Of a stretch of 64,000 nucleotides of DNA, positions 7,467 through 14,422 are shown piece after piece. Source of the stretch: Oscillospiraceae bacterium. Its GTDB lineage: Bacteria > Bacillota > Clostridia > Oscillospirales > CAG-272. The stretch lies in NCBI GenBank assembly GCA_015063325.1, contig SVUK01000017.1:62001-126000 (forward strand), written 5' to 3'. Each line of letters starts with the position of its first letter. Positions within the stretch are counted from its first letter, which is position 1. The notes under the pieces are model-generated. The model made no database searches. It was given only the letters and a program-made list of their open reading frames with translations, and was not told the DNA's origin. The position numbers and the translations under genes were made by a program.

Positions 7467-7495
7467 TTGACAAATCGTTTAAAATCCGATATAAT
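7467..7495 (+). promoter_or_regulatory. Promoter of the tRNA-Thr/tRNA-Ala pair
   Basis: TTGACA (7467-7472), 17-base spacer, TATAAT (7490-7495), 17 bases before the tRNA-Thr gene. It is divergent from the promoter at 7392-7419. Confidence 0.88.
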
Positions 7496-7512
7496 AATCA
7501 TGTTGCCGTGAT

Positions 7513-7588
7513 GCTGGTGTAGCACAGTCGGTAGTGCAGCTGATTCGTAATCAGCAGGTCGTAAGTTCAAGTCTTATCACCAGCTCCA
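7513..7588 (+). tRNA. tRNA-Thr (anticodon CGT)
   Basis: Cloverleaf of 76 bases with acceptor GCTGGTG/CACCAGC, anticodon stem GCTGA/TCAGC with loop TTCGTAA (anticodon CGT, codon ACG), T loop TTCAAGT and encoded CCA. The T loop sequence is slightly unusual (TTCAAGT). The next tRNA starts 10 bases downstream. Confidence 0.93.
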
Positions 7589-7598
7589 GCAACAAAAC

Positions 7599-7674
7599 GG
7601 GGCGTTAGCGCAGTTGGGAGCGCACAACACTGGCAGTGTTGGGGTCAGGGGTTCGAATCCCCTACGCTCCACCA
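7599..7674 (+). tRNA. tRNA-Ala (anticodon GGC)
   Basis: Cloverleaf of 76 bases with acceptor GGGGCGT/ACGCTCC, anticodon stem CAACA/TGTTG with loop CTGGCAG (anticodon GGC, codon GCC), T arm GGGGTTCGAATCCCC and encoded CCA. It is cotranscribed with tRNA-Thr(CGT). Confidence 0.95.
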
Positions 7675-7710
7675 AAAAGCCGGGCGGCGCAAAGCACCGC
7701 CCGGCTTTTT
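7675..7710 (+). terminator. Terminator of the tRNA-Thr/tRNA-Ala operon
   Basis: GC-rich stem GCCGGGCGG/CCGCCCGGC flanked by A5 and T5, starting right after the CCA of tRNA-Ala. Its 3' arm and T run recur at the start of each 148-bp repeat unit. Confidence 0.85.
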
Positions 7711-8148
7711 GCTGAATCGGTACGATTCAGCTCCTCTCCTATCCGCAAGGATAGGAAGAACACGCGCCGCAGTGAAGAAAAGCATTTTGCAAATGTTGCG
7801 CGTGTTTGGGTTCTGAATCCCCGTTCTTATCGCGGCGCTTTGTGCCGCCCGGCTTTTTGCTGAATCGATACGATTCAATCCCTCTCCTATCCGCAAGGAT
7901 AGGAAGAGCACGCGCCGCAGTGCAGAATCGCGTTTGGAAGATGTTGCGCGTGTTTGGGTTCTGAATCCCCGTTCTTATCGCGGCGCTTTGTGCCGCCCGG
8001 CTTTTTGCTGAATCGGTACGATTCAGCCCCTCTCCTATCCGCAAGGATAGGAAGAACACGCGCCGCAGTGCAGAATCGCGTTTGGAAGATGTTGCGCGTG
8101 TTTGGGTTCTGAATCCCCGTTCTTATCGCGGCGCTTTGTGCCGCCCGG
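7705..8148. repeat. 148-bp tandem repeat, three units
   Basis: The segment CTTTTTGCTGAATCG starts at 7705, 7853 and 8001 and the related CTTTTTTTGATT at 8149, giving three units of exactly 148 bases. Units two and three are nearly identical; unit one differs mainly in its middle. Each unit contains hairpin GCTGAATCG/CGATTCAGC (or a variant), hairpin TCCTATCC-GCAA-GGATAGGA, an outer pair ACACGCG/CGCGTGT and a GCGGC/GCCGC hairpin ending in a T run. Open frames through it on the minus strand are repeat artefacts. An inverted copy is at 7161-7253. No promoter is evident. Confidence 0.92.
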
Positions 8149-8218
8149 CTTTTTTTGATTCTTGTTATCCGGTTGACGATTGAATAAATGTTAATAAACG
8201 AAAAGGAGGTTTGATCTT

Positions 8219-9106
8219 ATGAGCAAAGCAACCCTTGTCGTACTCGCAGGCGGACTCGGCAGTCGTTTCGGCGGCAACAAGCAAATTTCCGGCGTTGGTC
8301 CGAACGGCGAATTTTTGATGGAGTATTCCATTTTTGACGCTATTTCGGCAGGATTTGACCATATTGTTTTCATTCTCAAAGCCGAAATGGTAGAGAATGT
8401 TAAATCCAAGTTTACAGGGAAATATCCCGGCGTTAAGTTTGACTATGCCGTGCAGGATTATTCTACCATTCCCGCGTTCTACAAAATCCCGGCGGATCGT
8501 CAAAAGCCGTTCGGAACGGTGCATGCCGTGCTTGCGGCAAAAGAATTCCTCGATTCTCCCTTTGCCACCGTCAACGCCGACGACTACTACGGAAAGGAAG
8601 CCTATCGTATTCTTGTTTCTATGCTCGGCTCATCGAAGAGCGCGGGGGACGGCGCAATGGTGCCTTATATCCTCGGCAATACCATGAGCCCCAACGGCGG
8701 TGTGACGCGCGGCGTTTGCAGAATTGCATCCGGACTTCTGCAAACGGTTGTTGAGACAAAAAACATTCACTATGCGCCCGACGGCAGCATTCTTTCGGAT
8801 AGTGGTATTTTGAGCGCTGACGAGGTGGTTTCCATGAACATTTGGGGATTTCACCCTGCATTTGTTCCTGTGATGCAATCCTACTTTGAAACCTTTTTGA
8901 AAGGACTTTCGCCGGACGAACTGAAAGCCGAATGTCTGCTTCCGATTATGGTGGACGATTTGCTAAAGGCAGGGAAGCTTCAGGTAAGGGCGGAAGCCTC
9001 GCCCGACCGCTGGTTTGGTTTGACCTATCAGGAAGACCGCGCGGCGGTGGTGGAAGAACTTGCGAAACTTCACCAAAGCGGCGCATATCCCCCGGTGCTG
9101 AAATAA
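8219..9106 (+). CDS. Sugar nucleotidyltransferase (NTP transferase family)
   Basis: A 295-residue protein with the glycine-rich NTP-binding signature LVVLAGGLGSRFGGNKQ at residues 6-22, where the Arg and Lys contact the nucleotide, and a metal-binding NADDYYG near residue 120. It would join a sugar 1-phosphate to an NTP to make an NDP-sugar for cell-surface or capsule synthesis. It resembles stand-alone nucleotidyltransferases of clostridia rather than the well-known GalU or RmlA. The ATG at 8219 has AAAAGGAGG 8 bases upstream. A weak TTGACG at about 8173 could mark its promoter. It is followed by its own terminator and is not in an operon. Confidence 0.85.
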   Translation: MSKATLVVLAGGLGSRFGGNKQISGVGPNGEFLMEYSIFDAISAGFDHIVFILKAEMVENVKSKFTGKYPGVKFDYAVQDYSTIPAFYKIPADRQKPFGTVHAVLAAKEFLDSPFATVNADDYYGKEAYRILVSMLGSSKSAGDGAMVPYILGNTMSPNGGVTRGVCRIASGLLQTVVETKNIHYAPDGSILSDSGILSADEVVSMNIWGFHPAFVPVMQSYFETFLKGLSPDELKAECLLPIMVDDLLKAGKLQVRAEASPDRWFGLTYQEDRAAVVEELAKLHQSGAYPPVLK

Positions 9107-9114
9107 AAAACGCC

Positions 9115-9148
9115 AAAAAAGGCATTCGCTTTTGCGAATGCCTTTTTT
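9115..9148 (+). terminator. Terminator of the nucleotidyltransferase gene
   Basis: Perfect 15-bp stem (9115-9129 with 9134-9148), TTTT loop, A6 and T6 tails, 8 bases after the stop codon. Confidence 0.9.
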
Positions 9149-9191
9149 GGTTAAGCGCATAATACATATGCTGTGCTTTTTTAAGTGAAAT

Positions 9192-9340
9192 TGCCGCCTT
9201 TGGCGGCAGTGATATTGTGCCTTACGGCACAGTGATATTTTGCGGCGTTGCCGCAAAGTGATATTATATTCGCCTTTCAAACTGCGCGGAGCGCAATATC
9301 ACTCGGCGTAGCCGAATATCACTGCGAAGCAATATCACTC
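9192..9340. repeat. Array of GTGATATT boxes alternating with small hairpins
   Basis: Three forward boxes (GTGATATT at 9209, 9232 and 9258) alternate with GC hairpins (TGCCGCC-TTT-GGCGGCA, GTGCC-TTAC-GGCAC, TTGCGGC-GTT-GCCGCAA). After a centre near 9280 the pattern is mirrored: AATATCACT at 9295, 9315 and 9331 with short GC hairpins between. The whole array can fold into one long branched hairpin. A GC-rich run follows at 9375-9398. No gene is seen in 9149-9406. Confidence 0.85.
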
Positions 9341-9406
9341 GCAGACCCTACCACACGAATTGCTGTTCGCAATTCGGCGGGGGCCCCGGGGGCGGCGAAT
9401 ATAACT

Positions 9407-9445
9407 GAAAGAAACCTGATTTGCAGGGCAAATCAGGTTTCTTTC
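9407..9445 (-). terminator. Terminator of tRNA-Thr(GGT)
   Basis: Perfect 18-bp stem (9407-9424 with 9428-9445) immediately downstream of the minus-strand tRNA. Confidence 0.75.
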
Positions 9446-9521
9446 TGGAGCTGGTAATCAGAATCGAACTGATGACCTCGTCATTACCAATGACGTGCTC
9501 TACCGACTGAGCCATACCAGC
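9446..9521 (-). tRNA. tRNA-Thr (anticodon GGT)
   Basis: Minus-strand cloverleaf of 76 bases: acceptor GCTGGTA/TACCAGC, D arm GGCTCAGTCGGTAGAGC, anticodon stem CGTCA/TGACG with loop TTGGTAA (anticodon GGT, codon ACC), T arm with GTTCGATTC, encoded CCA. Confidence 0.95.
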
Positions 9522-9547
9522 AAATCGGTTTCTCACCGACCTTTGAT

Positions 9548-9576
9548 ATTATACCAAACTATGCCCCTTTTGTCAA
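9548..9576 (-). promoter_or_regulatory. Promoter of tRNA-Thr(GGT)
   Basis: On the minus strand TTGACA (9571-9576), 17-base spacer, TATAAT (9548-9553). Confidence 0.88.
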
Positions 9577-9616
9577 TACATTTTTTAAAAAAATTTGAAA
9601 ATCGCTGTAAAAGTGT

Positions 9617-9661
9617 AAAAAAGACCACCGACCGTCGGAATTTTCCGGCGGTCGGCGGTCT
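9617..9661 (-). terminator. Terminator of the rplJ-rplL operon
   Basis: A long GC-rich stem (AGACCGCCGACCGCCGG against CCGACGGTCGGTGGTCT, one G-U pair region) followed on the minus strand by T6. It closes the operon about 35 bases after rplL, so rpoB is not cotranscribed here. Confidence 0.85.
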
Positions 9662-9695
9662 GTTATCGTAGGACAGATGTTGAATTGAGGCGAAA

Positions 9696-10076
9696 TTATT
9701 TGATTTCGACGGATGCGCCTGCTTCTTCGAGAGCGGCTTTGACCTTGTCGGCCTCGTCCTTGGAAACGCCTTCTTTGATTGCCTTCGGAGCAGCTTCAAC
9801 CAGGTCTTTTGCGTCTTTCAGACCCAAACCGGTGATCTCGCGAACGACTTTGATAACGTCCAGCTTCTTAGCGCCGAAGTTAGCAAGAATAACGTCGAAC
9901 TCGGTTTTCTCTTCAGCAGCGGCAGCCGGAGCAGCGCCTGCAGCGGCAACAACGCCGACGGGAGCAGCGGCGGATACGCCAAACTCTTCCTCAACAGCCT
10001 TTACCAGGTCGGAGAGTTCCAGAATGGTAAGGGATTTGATCTCTTCCAGAATGTTTGTAATCTTTTCGGATGCCAT
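9696..10076 (-). CDS. rplL: 50S ribosomal protein L7/L12 (bL12)
   Basis: The 126-residue stalk protein that recruits translational GTPases to the 50S subunit as dimers bound to L10. Residues 1-33 form the dimerisation domain, an Ala/Pro/Gly-rich hinge spans about 36-55, and the C-terminal factor-binding domain ([12 protein letters not shown]) follows. The gene lies 90 bases after rplJ and ends in a strong terminator. In many Bacillota rpoB follows, but here a tRNA-Thr gene does. Confidence 0.97.
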   Translation of the reverse strand: MASEKITNILEEIKSLTILELSDLVKAVEEEFGVSAAAPVGVVAAAGAAPAAAAEEKTEFDVILANFGAKKLDVIKVVREITGLGLKDAKDLVEAAPKAIKEGVSKDEADKVKAALEEAGASVEIK

Positions 10077-10166
10077 TGTAAAATACCTCCAAAATTTTTT
10101 GTTAGATTAGTCTTTTTTCGACAAGCGGTGTCGGGACCGGCGGAGAACCACTCCGCATTCGGTTGA

Positions 10167-10718
10167 TTATGCTTCGGCAGGAGCCTCGGCGGTTGCTTCT
10201 GCAGGTGCGGCTTCGGGAGCGGCTTCGCCGCCTTTATCCACGACCGCCTGCAAAGCGTAAGCAAAGCTGTAAAGGGGCGAACGGATGGAACCAAGGAACT
10301 TTGCGATAAGCGTTTCCTTCGAGGGAATCTCGGCAAGCGCCTTGACGGAATTTGCGTCGATGACGTTTCCGTCTACGTAGCCGGCGAGAATCTGGAAGGA
10401 TTCGATCTTCTCGGCATACTCCTTGAGCACCTTTGCGGCAACAACGGGATCCTTCTCGCTGATGGCGATTGCCGTCATACCGCTCAAATGCTGTTTCAGT
10501 TCTCCGTAGCCAACTTCATCGCAAGCTCTGCCGGTCAGGGTGTTCTTCATAACAACGTATTTCACACCCGCGTTGCGAAGCGCCTTGCGCATGGCAGTAT
10601 CTTTATCTACCGTGATGCCCTGGTAGTTGACCAGAACGCCGGCGGCGGAATTCTTGATCTGCTCGGCAAGATCAGCAACGATCTTTTGCTTTTGAGCCAG
10701 AATGGAATTGCTGGGCAT
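10167..10718 (-). CDS. rplJ: 50S ribosomal protein L10 (uL10)
   Basis: A 183-residue base of the L7/L12 stalk, which binds 23S rRNA and the L12 dimers through its C-terminal helix. The N-terminal domain is typical (GVLVNYQGITV, VVMKNTLTGRA). The C-terminus ends in an Ala/Glu/Pro-rich tail of about 18 residues. The start follows an AGGAGGAGAAAC ribosome binding site. The 180-base leader holds the L10-binding structure and an attenuator, so L10 should limit its own operon. Confidence 0.97.
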   Translation of the reverse strand: MPSNSILAQKQKIVADLAEQIKNSAAGVLVNYQGITVDKDTAMRKALRNAGVKYVVMKNTLTGRACDEVGYGELKQHLSGMTAIAISEKDPVVAAKVLKEYAEKIESFQILAGYVDGNVIDANSVKALAEIPSKETLIAKFLGSIRSPLYSFAYALQAVVDKGGEAAPEAAPAEATAEAPAEA

Positions 10719-10739
10719 TTTGTTTCTCCTCCTGTGTAA

Positions 10740-10890
10740 AGTGGAAAATAAAAAATCTTTCCTCCGGCAAGCCTGTTTTTTGCCGAGAAGAAAGATTCAA
10801 ACGCATTCCGCACGCGATTGCATACGGGTATTCAAATCGCTCCTCGGCAGGATAAGCTGAGCTTTTACCGGAACCTGCTGTCTTCGGATA
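10740..10890 (-). promoter_or_regulatory. L10 leader RNA with attenuator
   Basis: On the minus strand the leader contains CCGAAGACAGCAGG and, after a short arm, CCTGCCGAGGAG, the conserved halves of the L10-L12 binding kink-turn structure known from Bacillota rplJ leaders. Downstream, about 10749-10798, a long stem AATCTTTCTTCTCGGCAA against TTGCCGGAGGAAAGATT ends in T6, forming an intrinsic terminator. L10 excess would favour this terminator. Confidence 0.85.
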
Positions 10891-10898
10891 ACGGGGAT

Positions 10899-10927
10899 AT
10901 TATATCATAAGGAAACGGAGTTGTCAA
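10899..10927 (-). promoter_or_regulatory. Promoter of rplJ-rplL
   Basis: On the minus strand TTGACA (10922-10927), 17-base spacer, TATAAT (10899-10904), just upstream of the L10 leader. Confidence 0.9.
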
Positions 10928-10955
10928 TACTTTTTTTGAAAATAGTAACGGAAAA

Positions 10956-11171
10956 TTAAAATTTATTTTTCGGGGTAAATTCCTTGCCGCGAATCAAATA
11001 GTCAATCGAAACGTCAAAATAGTCGGAAAGCAACAACAGCATAGGAACGTCGGGGGAGCGCTTGTCGTTTTCATAATAGGAGAGCGCTTCGCGGCTGATG
11101 GAAAGATCCATTGCCACTTTCAACTGGCTCAATTTTTTCTTTTTCCGAATTTGTTTTAAGCCAATCATCAA
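10956..11171 (-). CDS. XRE family helix-turn-helix regulator
   Basis: A 71-residue protein that is little more than a Cro/C1-type DNA-binding domain: helices at about 5-60 with the recognition region LSISREALSYYENDKRSPD and the common IDYLIRGKE ending. It is probably a dimeric repressor. Either of two adjacent ATGs could start it; AAAGGGG favours the first. It is divergent from a membrane-protein gene across 102 bases that contain two perfect palindromes, its likely targets. Confidence 0.88.
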   Translation of the reverse strand: MMIGLKQIRKKKKLSQLKVAMDLSISREALSYYENDKRSPDVPMLLLLSDYFDVSIDYLIRGKEFTPKNKF

Positions 11172-11189
11172 AAAAACCCCTTTCTCCTA

Positions 11190-11242
11190 TTGACTTTATT
11201 GTAACATTGTGTTACAATGATTTATGTAACATTTTGTTACAT
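11190..11242 (+). promoter_or_regulatory. Promoter with twin palindromic operators
   Basis: TTGACT (11190-11195), 17-base spacer, TACAAT (11213-11218) reads towards the membrane protein. Two inverted repeats with the same half-site occur: TGTAACA-TTG-TGTTACA (11200-11216, covering spacer and -10) and TGTAACA-TTT-TGTTACA (11225-11241). Their centres are 25 bases apart. They are probably bound by the divergently encoded XRE protein. Confidence 0.8.
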
Positions 11243-11273
11243 ATCAAAAAAATAAAAAAGAAGGAGAAAGAAA

Positions 11274-11918
11274 ATGGCATTTATTGTAGTAGAGCTACAA
11301 GGGGAAAAGACTGCGGGGGGATACTTGAAAATCGACGGTAGAAATGAAACGCACCTTTCTGACGATTTGATTATTGAGGTTTCACCCGGAACGCATCATC
11401 TCACTTTTTCCAATCAATCGGATATGAGGGAGGCAGGAAAGGCACTTTTGAATTTGGTTACTGACGGAACCCTTGGAAACAGTGTTGCCGATCAATACGG
11501 AATTACTGAAGTTTTTAGTGGAAGAACAATTATGATGCTTACAGTCGTTTCTGGACCTTTGGGAGAAATTCTTTCGGCACCGAGTTATAAAAAAGCTGAA
11601 GCCGACGATGAAACCCTGAAAAGCATTACTGAGGAATATGCCAAGCGGATGAATCCAAGCGGCGAATACGCTAAGAGTCTGGAAGAGAAAGATACCAAAT
11701 GGTTCAAAAAGTCCATTCTTTTCAGTCTTTTAACTTTTCCAACCGTAGTAATTCCAGGTATTCTGGGCTTGGTTTCTTGGTGGAAGAAAATCCAATTTAT
11801 CAAAACATACGGATATAAACCGAAAGGTTCGGGCTTGGCTTATTTTATCAGCCTCATTTCGGGAATCGGCGGACTTGTTCTTTGGTTTTATGTTTTGCCA
11901 AGAAGCGGACTTCTTTAA
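11274..11918 (+). CDS. Membrane protein of unknown function
   Basis: A 214-residue protein with no family that I recognise. The N-terminal 60 residues look beta-rich (MAFIVVELQGEKTAG start, then a THHLTFSN segment), like a small carbohydrate- or lipid-surface domain such as PEGA, but this is a guess. A linker follows, then two hydrophobic helices near 145-170 and 187-208. It starts 9 bases after AAGGAG and is controlled by the twin-operator promoter, so its expression probably depends on the neighbouring XRE repressor. Confidence 0.75.
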   Translation: MAFIVVELQGEKTAGGYLKIDGRNETHLSDDLIIEVSPGTHHLTFSNQSDMREAGKALLNLVTDGTLGNSVADQYGITEVFSGRTIMMLTVVSGPLGEILSAPSYKKAEADDETLKSITEEYAKRMNPSGEYAKSLEEKDTKWFKKSILFSLLTFPTVVIPGILGLVSWWKKIQFIKTYGYKPKGSGLAYFISLISGIGGLVLWFYVLPRSGLL

Positions 11919-11932
11919 CTTAATTAAAAGGA

Positions 11933-11974
11933 AAGAACAGCATTGTCACAGTTGATTGACAATGCTGTTCTTTA
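11933..11974. terminator. Bidirectional terminator
   Basis: Perfect 17-bp stem (11933-11949 with 11958-11974) and 8-base loop between convergent genes. The U-tract is short. Confidence 0.75.
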
Positions 11975-12008
11975 CACAAATACATTTAGAATAAGACTAA
12001 ATTCTATT

Positions 12009-12551
12009 TTAATCTTTCTGATTCTTCAAAATGCGTTCGGCGGAGGCAATAAGGCGCTCGCGGAGCCATTCCGGCTCAATCACGCGAAAATCAGCTTGCA
12101 GGGAGATTAGTGAACCGAGAAACTTTTCAATGCTGTGAAATTCGCAAGCAAATTGTCCTTTTCCAAGCCGTTCGGTGATGTAAGGCGTTAGCTCCATAAT
12201 AGTAAGCCGATCGAAAAGTTCCAGCGTTGCCGTATAGGGGATTTGCATTTGGATAATGGATTCTGAGGCGGCAAGGTCTTCGGCGTTTTGCACGTCAGCA
12301 ATTCCGGGCAGATAGATGTCGTCGTTATCCGATGTTAGAAGAAGGGGCAATTGGAACGGTTCGGTATAGTAGAATCCGCGTCGTGCTGCGTCGTATTCAA
12401 TCGGCGCGCCCATCTTTTTTTTCAAAAAATCGATGTCCCTTTGCGCTTGCCTGGGCGAGATGTGAAATCGTTCGGCGAGCCGCCGCGCATTGGGGTAGCT
12501 TTTGTTGATCAGCCGTTTATGGAGCCATTGAATGCGTGTGTTGGCGTTCAT
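12009..12551 (-). CDS. WYL-type helix-turn-helix transcriptional regulator (short form)
   Basis: A 180-residue YafY/DeoR-like regulator. The N-terminal winged helix (NARRLAERFHISPRQAQRDIDFL, about residues 21-43) is clear, and the C-terminus has the WCX-type ending PEWLRERLIASAERIL. Full WYL regulators have about 300 residues, so the middle sensor domain is shortened here. It overlaps the end of the upstream membrane-protein gene by ATGA, so the two are translated together and the regulator may act on its own operon. Confidence 0.8.
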   Translation of the reverse strand: MNANTRIQWLHKRLINKSYPNARRLAERFHISPRQAQRDIDFLKKKMGAPIEYDAARRGFYYTEPFQLPLLLTSDNDDIYLPGIADVQNAEDLAASESIIQMQIPYTATLELFDRLTIMELTPYITERLGKGQFACEFHSIEKFLGSLISLQADFRVIEPEWLRERLIASAERILKNQKD

Positions 12552-13372
12552 ACGTCGCTTTCCTCCCTTTCGGGGGCTTTGGGAGACTCGGCGACAGGCT
12601 GATCCTCAATTTTTTTTGCCGGTATCAGCATTTGCAAAAGCCGGAAGCAAGCAAAAAGTCCGACGCCGATTAAGAAGGGGGCGGCGGCAACATAAAGCGC
12701 CTGCGTTTCTTTTTTCGTGAAGAAGAGGTAAAGCCCGACTGATCCGGCGCTGAAACAAAGGGCTGTGCAAAGAACGGTTAAGATCGGGATTAGGAGACGA
12801 TCAAACCGTTTTGTGAGCAGACGGCATTCCGCTGTGATATAGAGCATTGCGGCAAGAAGCGCCATTTGCATTAAAATTTTTGTTGGTGCGTTCATTTCCA
12901 CCGACATATCAAAATAAATAGTGGCGTTATGAGCGATGGTTGCCGCGATGGCAGAAAAGCCGCTCCAAAGGAGAACTTTACCGTACATTTTTGCAACGGT
13001 GCAGGCACAGAGAGTGAAAAAGACGGATGAAAGCAACGTCAGTACGCCGATCAGTACTTTTCCGGCAATCAAAAGCCAAACAGCTGATGCGAGTGCGCCG
13101 AACGCCGCAAAAAGCGCGGCTCTGGAGGGAACCGGTGCGGCGGTCAAAGAATCCGGCTCTCTTTTAGCGAGGATTGCACCGACGATTCCGCAGGCGACCG
13201 CGAGAAGGAGCAGGATTGCCGCTACGGTGGGCAGGGCATTGCCGGAAGCAAAATAACGGGAAACCGAAGGATCGAACGCCGTTGCATAAGCAACCAGCAG
13301 AAAAACGGTTCCTGCCAATGCCAAAAGGGGTGCGGCAATCAGAAAAAGCAAAAACAGACGGGATCTTTTCAT
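12548..13372 (-). CDS. Multi-pass membrane protein of unknown function
   Basis: A 274-residue hydrophobic protein with about eight predicted membrane helices and a charged C-terminal tail. I do not recognise the family. The start at 13372 has AAGAAGGA 9 bases upstream; an in-frame ATG at 13414 lacks a ribosome binding site, and the ATG at 13381 is too close to it. It shares a coupled operon with the WYL regulator. Confidence 0.75.
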   Translation of the reverse strand: MKRSRLFLLFLIAAPLLALAGTVFLLVAYATAFDPSVSRYFASGNALPTVAAILLLLAVACGIVGAILAKREPDSLTAAPVPSRAALFAAFGALASAVWLLIAGKVLIGVLTLLSSVFFTLCACTVAKMYGKVLLWSGFSAIAATIAHNATIYFDMSVEMNAPTKILMQMALLAAMLYITAECRLLTKRFDRLLIPILTVLCTALCFSAGSVGLYLFFTKKETQALYVAAAPFLIGVGLFACFRLLQMLIPAKKIEDQPVAESPKAPEREESDV

Positions 13373-13474
13373 AGAAAACATTCCTTCTTCGTTGTTAATT
13401 TTATTTGATTTCATAGTTATTGCTTTGTTTGTTTCATTATTATATTATTATATCACACATTTTGCTTAAAAAAA

Positions 13475-13506
13475 TGAACAAATTGTGACAATTTGCTATT
13501 TGTTCA
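13475..13506. promoter_or_regulatory. Palindromic site upstream of the WYL operon
   Basis: Half-sites TGAACAAAT and ATTTGTTCA (13475-13483, 13498-13506) flank an inner near-palindrome AATTGTGACAATT (13481-13493). TATAAT-like boxes on the minus strand lie about 30 bases closer to the gene. It is a candidate operator. Confidence 0.45.
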
Positions 13507-13728
13507 AATTTTCTTCATATTTTTGTGTTATTATAAGAAACGCACGGACGCGTGTATATAGAAAAAACATATTTTTGAGCCGTTGATTCGTAAAATTTTT
13601 AATTTGTAATTGAATTTTTGCTGAAAATATGGTTGCCTTTTTTTATTTTAGCAGCATTTTTGTATATATTGAATAAAAAAATGCAAAAACAATGCGAAAA
13701 GTTCTATGTTTATAACAATATGAAATTA

Positions 13729-13757
13729 TTGACAAATTCGCATTCTTTTGTTATAAT
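13729..13757 (+). promoter_or_regulatory. Main promoter of the S10-spc-alpha superoperon
   Basis: TTGACA (13729-13734), 17-base spacer, TATAAT (13752-13757), about 350 bases before rpsJ. Between 13507 and 13728 the DNA is AT-rich with no gene. Confidence 0.88.
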
Positions 13758-13763
13758 ATTAAA

Positions 13764-14110
13764 GCTTGATATGCGATGAAGCGAGAGGTTGCTTTCGGGG
13801 GACGCTCCGAAAGGGAATTTTCGCAGAGTATGTCCGTTAACCGGGCGAAAAGGTATGCACTGAGACACTTCAAAACGTCGCAAACGTGCGGCGAAGCTCT
13901 CTGACGTTTCTTTGAGATCCCCCGGAATTTGTGCCGGCAGATGCTGATGCCGGAACAAACTCCGTATTTTTCAGGGGATAAAAGAAACGCACGGAACAGT
14001 GTTAAAGGAAATGCCGACCTTGCCAAACACGCGGTTCGCGGCTGTTCGTTTCCTTTTATTATATAAAGGGCTTCCGCGACAAGCGAAATCTGATAAGGAG
14101 GCACAACAAA
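13764..14110 (+). promoter_or_regulatory. Long structured leader of rpsJ
   Basis: About 345 untranslated bases. Visible elements are hairpin CTTTCGG/CCGAAAG near 13791-13812, a long hairpin CGGAATTTGTGCCGGCA against TGCCGGAACAAACTCCG near 13923-13969, and a terminator-like stem AAAGGAAA/TTTCCTTT with inner pairs at about 14003-14057 followed by a T-rich run. Ribosomal-protein leaders of this kind often bind L4 in other bacteria; that assignment is inference here. Confidence 0.6.
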
Positions 14111-14422
14111 ATGGCGATTAAAGAAAAAATCAGAGTCAGACTCAAGAGCTACGATCACGTTCTGATTGACACTGCGGCAAAGAAAATTGTTGAGGTTGCA
14201 CAGCGCAACGGCGCCGAGTATTCGGGACCGATTCCGCTGCCTACCGAGCGCGAGATTATTACGATCCTTCGCTCTGTTCACGTCAATAAGGACAGCCGCG
14301 AGCAGTTTGAATACCGCACGCACAAGAGACTGATCGACATCATCAAACCCTCGCAGAAGGTTGTTGATGCGCTGATGAACGTAGAACTTCCCGCCGGCGT
14401 TGAGATTGAAGTTAAACTGTAA
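14111..14422 (+). CDS. rpsJ: 30S ribosomal protein S10 (uS10)
   Basis: A 103-residue protein of the 30S head, also the NusE partner of NusB in antitermination. The sequence [15 protein letters not shown] and the GPIPLPT segment are diagnostic. First gene of the superoperon, with an AAGGAGG site 9-10 bases before the ATG and a 350-base leader upstream. A 150-base structured gap separates it from rplC, unusual in an otherwise compact operon. Confidence 0.98.
   Translation: MAIKEKIRVRLKSYDHVLIDTAAKKIVEVAQRNGAEYSGPIPLPTEREIITILRSVHVNKDSREQFEYRTHKRLIDIIKPSQKVVDALMNVELPAGVEIEVKL

Noticed and set aside
7636..8059. Several open frames (75-106 codons) on both strands across the tandem repeat
   Set aside because: They translate the 148-bp repeat and its hairpins, repeat the same peptide in every unit and have no ribosome binding site.
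7705..8148. CRISPR array
   Set aside because: Units are 148 bases and almost wholly identical, with no unique 30-40 base spacers, and no cas gene is in the window.
9192..9340. CRISPR-like short repeats
   Set aside because: The 8-9 base boxes are too short, spacing is 14-18 bases, and half are inverted; they alternate with hairpins rather than spacers.
13373..13728. Small gene in the AT-rich stretch before the superoperon
   Set aside because: No open frame has a ribosome binding site or coding character; only promoter boxes and palindromes are visible.
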